From contig MU621354.1 of assembly GCA_025399215.1 (NCBI GenBank), forward strand, positions 1 to 23,458: a DNA stretch of 23,458 bases, read 5' to 3'. Below the pieces are notes generated by a model that saw only the letters and a program-made list of their open reading frames with translations, was not told the DNA's origin and made no database searches. Below are positions 18,771 to 23,458 of this stretch, piece by piece; position 1 is the first letter of the stretch, and every line of letters begins with the position of its first letter. This DNA is from Globomyces pollinis-pini (Eukaryota > Chytridiomycota > Chytridiomycetes > Rhizophydiales > Globomycetaceae). The position numbers were made by a program, and so were the translations under genes.

Positions 18771-21279
18771 CTACTTTTTTCGGAATGCTTTAAACAGGGA
18801 ATGCTGCTTTCTTTCCTTTTGGGGTCCAGCACTTTTACCTACACCTCCTTTGTTTTTGGAAGGACCATTTCGACGTGCTAACATCTGACTTTGCCACTCT
18901 CCAGCCAAATCATCCACAGAAGTTTCTACTATTTCATCTTGCCCAACTTCATCATTTTGCTGCTTTACCAATGCCAATAGCTCATTCTGTTCTCTAGTTG
19001 TGTAATAGTGTAAAGTGGGAAATTCTTCCTGTGGAACAAGAGTTTCAAAGTTTGGGATAACATGGAATTCATAACCCTGATCAACCAAAAAAGTTCTTCG
19101 TCTGGCCGAAAATTGTACTTCATCTGTATCTCTTGATACTAGGGTATAGAATCGAGATCGAAAGCCTTCTTCATTACGGCGCTTTGCACGTAAAATACGC
19201 CCCATTCTTTGAGCTTCTTGTCTACGAGAACCAAACTGTGATGAAATTTGAATAAGACACGTTGCTTCAGGTAAATCCAAAGAAGTATCACCAACTTTAG
19301 ATAAAAAGATTGTTCTAAACTGCTCGTGACCTTTTCGAAATCGATCCAAAATTCTGGAACGTTCTTCATGTGATGTTGCTCCATAAATGAAGGGTTTCTT
19401 CATTGTAATAGCATAATGCTATTGTGATAAGTGATCCTCTCATGCTTACCATCAGTGCAAAGACGTTATCCGAAAAAACAATGATTTTATCACCTTCTTT
19501 TTCTCTCCACCGAATCAAATACTCGGCTGCCATAAATTTGGTGGGATTTACTGCACATAGCAATCGGCGTTTACTAAAAGTCAGTCAATATCACAAACCC
19601 AGATCTGGATTTTAAGTACTCTTGGTAAAAATTCCCAGTCATTGGACACCAAATTTCAGTAGCCTCGACTTTCGCAATATGACCACGAGATGCTAGATCC
19701 ATCCAATTAGCTTCGTAAAGTTTTGGGCCAATAAGAAAATTCAAATCTTCAATTTTATCATCTTCTCTGACCAAAGTGGCTGTTAATCCAAGTTTAGTAT
19801 GTGCTGCCACAGTGGACAATACTTTTCTAAACACATTTGCCGGCACCACATGCACTTCATCAAGGATCATTAATCCCTAACTATTAGAATGATGATGTCA
19901 ACAAACCCATTCATGATTATTCACAAAACTAATCATTGCCTGTGTGTCCATGGCACGTTTACCTGAGTGGGAAATCATAGTGTATGTTGATATAACAATC
20001 CCAGCTTTACCAGCAAACTTACAGTTATAAAAACAAAAAATTACCTTTTCTTTTGAGTTTGCAGTAAACTTTGCAATTTGATCTTCTTGAATCGTTGACC
20101 ATTTTTTTAATTCGTTAGCCCACTGCTCCACGGATAGAGCATTAGTACATAGAATAATAGTAGATTTTTTAACAGTACTAGAAAATAAATAACCAATGAC
20201 AATAATACCAAGCTGCTGTAATTCCAACTAAGGTTTTTCCGGCCCCAGTTGGTAATACCTAGAATGTTATGCGTTGAAGAAAACTGTACAATAATTCCAG
20301 ACCTCGCACGACCGCCAGAACTGCCTCCTCCAAACATCTTTGATAAAGATTTTTCTTGATAGTCCCTGATAACTGTCTTAGGGGACAAGTCAATTTCAAG
20401 GTTTTCATTAATGGTATCTTGCCGAAAATCATACTCTTCCATCAAAGGATAATCTAAATCTGTACAACGTTTTTTTACACTTTCGACCTTGAGAATTACC
20501 AGAAATTTAAAAATACCAAATCCGTTTGTATCTCAAAAGATGATGTGAAATCCGATTCATCAGCCAATGCAGCCAACTTTCCTTCATTTTGATTATCATC
20601 CTCGTCATCACCATCTAAAGTAATTACTGCCCCAAACTCATCTTCCCCTTTCACCACAACCTCTTCTGGTTTAACGGGTGCATCTTCACGAATCACCCTA
20701 GCATCCCTTATAATCTTGTCATGAAGTAAGACACGGATCATTTCAGGAAAACTAGATTCTATAAAATATCTACTTATCAATCATTGATAGAACTTACCTA
20801 ACATTAAATATCCACTTTGGAATCAAATACCTGTTTCGTTTTAAGACCAATTTCACTTTCCCATAGGATAGAGTAAATTCTTTTATGAATGCAACAATCT
20901 TCTCTGGTAATTTAACTTTACTGAATCGATCCAATACTTCCAAAATAACGTTTGTGGTCATTCCTACCGATACAGCAGCATATAACGAATAGGAAGTAAG
21001 TTTAAACTCATGTATTCTTGAAGGTCTAGTAACAGGTTCTGAAATGGTAATTAAGAAATCCTGTGCTTGCATAAACAAAGGTGAGAATGTTTCCAAGATA
21101 ATTCGACCGTCATGACAGACCCATAGAGGACGATGGGCACAATCTGGCTTTAAGTTTAGTGATTGATAATCCTCTTTGAACAAACAAGAGACAGCATCTT
21201 GGTAGTTTGGTTTGTAATAATCATCGTCGTCTGATTGAGGTCTTTGAGCTAATCTTGGTAAAGATATTGTGAAGGTCAT
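18771..21279 (-). CDS. SSL2: XPB/Ssl2 DNA helicase-translocase of TFIIH
   Basis: Nine exons: 21279-20831, 20769-20517, 20487-20290, 20258-20209, 20177-20045, 20017-19907, 19876-19599, 19573-19450 and 19418-18771, giving 747 aa in frame. The human protein is about 780 aa. The N-terminus matches the family ([44 protein letters not shown]). Walker A is VLPTGAGKT (301-309) and the DEVH box is at about 404-407. The XPB RED motif occurs in LVREDDK, and helicase motif VI is [13 protein letters not shown]. The C-terminus ends [10 protein letters not shown], much like other XPB proteins. In known eukaryotes it opens promoters for RNA polymerase II and unwinds DNA in nucleotide excision repair. The intron after exon 1 (20770-20830) looks like two joined introns. 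The ATG at 21279 is the first in frame that fits the family. Confidence 0.95.
20770..20830 (-). other. Tandem (flush) intron pair in XPB/SSL2
   Basis: The 61 nt removed here split exactly into a 33-nt GTATTT...TTAG unit and a 28-nt GTAAGT...GTAG unit with nothing between them. Removing all 61 restores the conserved [10 protein letters not shown] of XPB. Removing only the 28-nt unit also keeps the frame and inserts 11 residues ([11 protein letters not shown]). Confidence 0.7.
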
Positions 21280-21574
21280 GAATTTGTGAAAATTATTCAA
21301 CAATTGAAATGAAATTCAATGAATTTGAACTTTTTGATGTTGTTGGAGTGCGATACATGCTTGTCTATAGCAATACCAATACAGGCTAGAATTCAACAGA
21401 CGTTAAAGGATGTCAATGATCGATATAACAAGAAACCCTCATATTTAAACATTATATTCACAGTATTCAACTGTTCATACGCTAGGTAAATGTATTATAT
21501 GTGTGTATTTACGTGTGTAAGTATTTCCTTCACTACATTTCATTATCGTTTTTTACTTTCTGTTTCCCTCACAA
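21280..21574. promoter_or_regulatory. Shared upstream region of divergent SSL2 and NNF1
   Basis: These 295 bp separate the start codons of two divergently read housekeeping genes and should hold both promoters. I recognise no TATA box at a convincing position and no binding site. The segment is AT-rich with pyrimidine runs before the NNF1 start. Confidence 0.5.
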
Positions 21575-22224
21575 ATGATCAAACCAAGCAACGAACAGTC
21601 TTCAAATAATCGAAGATACAGAGCATTAATCGCAGTGTTTGATAAAGCGTTAGATTCTATAATCAAAAAAGACTGCAGGTAGAATCAATCAATCAATCTA
21701 TTTACGTCTCGTTACTTGAACTCATTTACCCTTTGTTTTGGTCTTTGCCTTCTAATAGTTGTAGTTTATCTCATTTTAACGATGCATTTCCACAACTTTA
21801 TCGTGATAATCCAACATTCTTGTCCGATGCCAGGTTGAAGTTGATCAACGCTTTTCAGACATCAACAACTGTAACCCTTTTTGGATTTTATCATTAGAAT
21901 GAGTTTATGGAATTAGTAGAACAATTGGATTTGGCAAACTTACTTAATAGTTTGGATCAACTACCTCAGACCGAAGACAGTCAACCAATGGAGCCAACCA
22001 CAATTGTAGCTGCCCATGTTAATCAAGTAGCAAGTATTGAAAAAGAAAGATTGGAGACGCAGTTAAGTCAGGTAATTTTATATACCTTACAAAAGGATAT
22101 TGAGGAAAATCGATTACTACAAGCAGAAGTTGCGCAAAAGATTACATTGCTAAATGATTTGACTAATGCTACCAAGTCAATGTATGAAAAGGTACTCCCA
22201 GAGTTTCAAACCGCATTACGCTAA
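21575..22224 (+). CDS. NNF1: Nnf1/PMF1 kinetochore protein (Mis12 complex subunit)
   Basis: Three exons: 21575-21678, 21765-21870 and 21898-22224, giving 178 aa. The first intron is 86 nt and the second 27 nt. An alternative acceptor at 21758 would keep frame and add two residues. The N-terminal half fits the Nnf1 family: RRYRALIAVFDKALDSIIKK, then a short Cys-Ser link, SHFNDAFPQLY, and a helix that ends NEFMELVEQLDLANLLNSLD. The C-terminal half is helical and heptad-like (QVASIEKERLETQLSQ and on), as expected for the coiled-coil region. In known fungi and animals this subunit belongs to the four-protein Mis12/MIND complex that joins centromeric chromatin to the microtubule-binding part of the kinetochore. 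Length is close to that of other Nnf1 proteins. The family call rests on pattern recognition, not on a search. Confidence 0.8.
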
Positions 22225-22539
22225 TACTAATAAATTACCTATTAATTTTCACTGCTGTCTTTCATTTAATCATGCTTGGTGCAATTTTACTGCGAGTACA
22301 TTACATTGTAAAGGATTAGTCTCTGTGTTTCTAATCTTCGATCACTATATGGAAATGGAACGTGATAAAAATTCATCCAAGCATCGGCAATACTATTGGA
22401 TCTGAGATATCCCTTTTATGGTAAGATGTGACAAAAAGGTTTTATGATGCGATACTCACCAAGGCACACAGCACCTAAAACAATCATCCTTGGCATTTTG
22501 TACACACTTTTAAACTATTCTCATTTAACAAATAAGAAG
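22225..22539. other. Intergenic region between NNF1 and the PLAC8 gene
   Basis: The 315 bp hold the NNF1 3' end and the presumed promoter of the next gene. Open frames that overlap it (for instance 22166-22405) are in another frame of the NNF1 last exon and have no domain. I see no RNA gene. Confidence 0.6.
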
Positions 22540-22875
22540 ATGAATCAGTTCAAAAATGGTCTATTTGATTGTCAAACGAATTGCTGCACATTTATCACGT
22601 CTGTGGTTCTACCTTGTGTTGTATATGGTAAGACTCAGGCAAAAATGAAAGATGATGAAGGTTGCTGTATTTTAAGTGTCATGTACTGGATTTCAATGAT
22701 AATGTTCTGTGATTGTTGTATGGGTGCATATGGTCGAACAATGCTTCGTAAAAGATACCACATCGAAGGAAGTTGTGTGAATGATGTTGCAGTGCATTTG
22801 TGCTGTAGTCCATGCGCTTTAACGCAAGAATATTCAGAGATTAGTTCGATGGAGGTGTCCCATTCATATCCATAA
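22540..22875 (+). CDS. PLAC8-family cysteine-rich protein
   Basis: A single exon of 111 aa from the ATG at 22540, chosen because the PLAC8 domain starts at once (FKNGLFDCQTNCC). The in-frame ATG at 22444 would add 32 residues with no family similarity. Family features are the early CC pair, LPCVVYGKT, the central Cys-rich hydrophobic stretch (WISMIMFCDCCMGAYGR), an R-R-Y motif before GSCVNDVAVHLCC, and the signature CCSPCALTQEYSEI. Related proteins act at membranes in plants (cell size and metal resistance) and animals. The two hydrophobic Cys-rich stretches fit membrane association. No specific function can be assigned in this organism. It lies between NNF1 and NDUFA8 on the same strand. Confidence 0.88.
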   Translation: MNQFKNGLFDCQTNCCTFITSVVLPCVVYGKTQAKMKDDEGCCILSVMYWISMIMFCDCCMGAYGRTMLRKRYHIEGSCVNDVAVHLCCSPCALTQEYSEISSMEVSHSYP

Positions 22876-23025
22876 TGGTTTCCTACTAATCATCCATTCA
22901 CTAAATATGCTCGTTTAAGGTAATAAATTTTTGGACAAGCATTTCTATTATTGGTGTTGTGTTAAGTTGTCAGTTATGACCAGTTTGTCAGTAGAAGATT
23001 GGAATTGGTTTTTTTTCACCTAAAA

Positions 23026-23444
23026 ATGACCACTCATCGTGAAGCTATCTTCGTTGATGGACTATGGGTTGATAAAACCCCTCTGGATTCAGCTATTCCG
23101 CAAGTAGATGAAGTAGGTGTTACCTCTGCCCCTATGTTTTCTATGTCCTACTTCTTTGGCAGTTATTGTAAAGTATTTTCAGAAGATTTCATGCTATGTA
23201 AAAATGAAAGTCAAGACCCTAAAAAATGCTTAAAGGAAGGAAGGAAAGTGACTCGGTGTGCAATAGATTTGTAATGTTAATCATCAGACTAACATTTTAT
23301 AGGATTGAAAAATTGAAAGCAAACTGTGATAATGAATGGGAAGCTCATTGGGACTGTCTTGATAGAAACAATCATCGATTCGAGAAATGTAGAAAGAAAG
23401 AAGCTCCATTCAACAAATGTGTTTTTGATAAATTAGTAACTTAA
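23026..23444 (+). CDS. NDUFA8: NADH dehydrogenase (complex I) subunit NDUFA8, twin CX9C protein
   Basis: Two exons: 23026-23270 and 23303-23444, with a 32-nt phase-2 intron, giving 128 aa. Start chosen at 23026 (MTTHREAIF), where fungal family members begin. An in-frame ATG at 22999 would add nine residues. The protein has four perfect CX9C motifs: CKVFSEDFMLC, CLKEGRKVTRC, CDNEWEAHWDC and CRKKEAPFNKC. It also has the family segments VDEVGVTSAP, EDFMLCKNE and CVFDKL. Two twin-CX9C pairs are the hallmark of NDUFA8, an accessory subunit on the intermembrane-space side of complex I, imported and oxidised by the Mia40 pathway in known systems. Its presence implies a respiratory chain with complex I. 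The stop is 14 bases from the window end. Confidence 0.94.
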
Positions 23445-23458
23445 TGATTCTGTCTGAT

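Noticed and set aside
1..23458. CRISPR arrays, bacterial operons, integrons or prophage
   Set aside because: The introns, domain types and gene layout are eukaryotic. The only regular arrays are protein-coding ankyrin repeats without spacers.

Overview
The window is nuclear DNA from a eukaryote, most likely an early-diverging fungus. The basis is that the genes are split by GT-AG introns, the STE11-type kinase has SAM and Ras-association domains plus the fungal pre-kinase FFGERPP motif, and there are fungal-type Nnf1, XPB/Ssl2 and complex I (NDUFA8) genes. The DNA is AT-rich, intergenic spaces are short, and long F-box/ankyrin arrays of a kind I associate with zoosporic fungi are present. A complex I subunit argues against microsporidia. 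I cannot name the species.

Layout, left to right. (1) 1-494 (+): the 3' end of a flavin/NAD oxidoreductase gene, cut by the window edge. (2) 1117-2964 and 3509-4876 (+): two tandem F-box proteins with long arrays of 31-residue ankyrin-like repeats. (3) 5187-7912 (-): a complete paralogue of gene 1, a secreted/membrane redox chain (signal peptide, DOMON, cytochrome b561, cytochrome b5, FAD domain) with an SH3 domain set inside the NAD-binding domain. Genes 1 and 3 converge on the ankyrin pair. (4) 7913-10810: a gene-poor stretch with a hAT transposase-derived gene (-) and a broken Mutator-like (MULE) transposase relic (+). (5) 10883-18598 (-): three tandem MAPKKK genes, one full STE11-like (SAM-RA-kinase, 1051 aa) and two shorter paralogues without SAM or RA, all sharing three kinase-domain introns at the same positions. 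(6) 18771-21279 (-): XPB/Ssl2 helicase, nine exons, 747 aa. (7) 21575-23444 (+): NNF1 (kinetochore), a PLAC8-family protein and NDUFA8 (complex I), head to tail.

I rebuilt exon structures by hand from reading frame, GT/AG ends and family conservation. Every spliced model of a complete gene has a total length divisible by three. Most introns are only 24-37 nt, with 28 nt the commonest length, and several have no stop codon and a length divisible by three, so they can be mistaken for coding sequence.

The strongest candidate for something undescribed is the SH3 domain placed between two parts of the NAD-binding fold of a membrane redox protein, kept in both paralogues. Next come the mini-introns, the tandem (flush) intron in XPB, the MAPKKK tandem array and a possibly domesticated hAT transposase.
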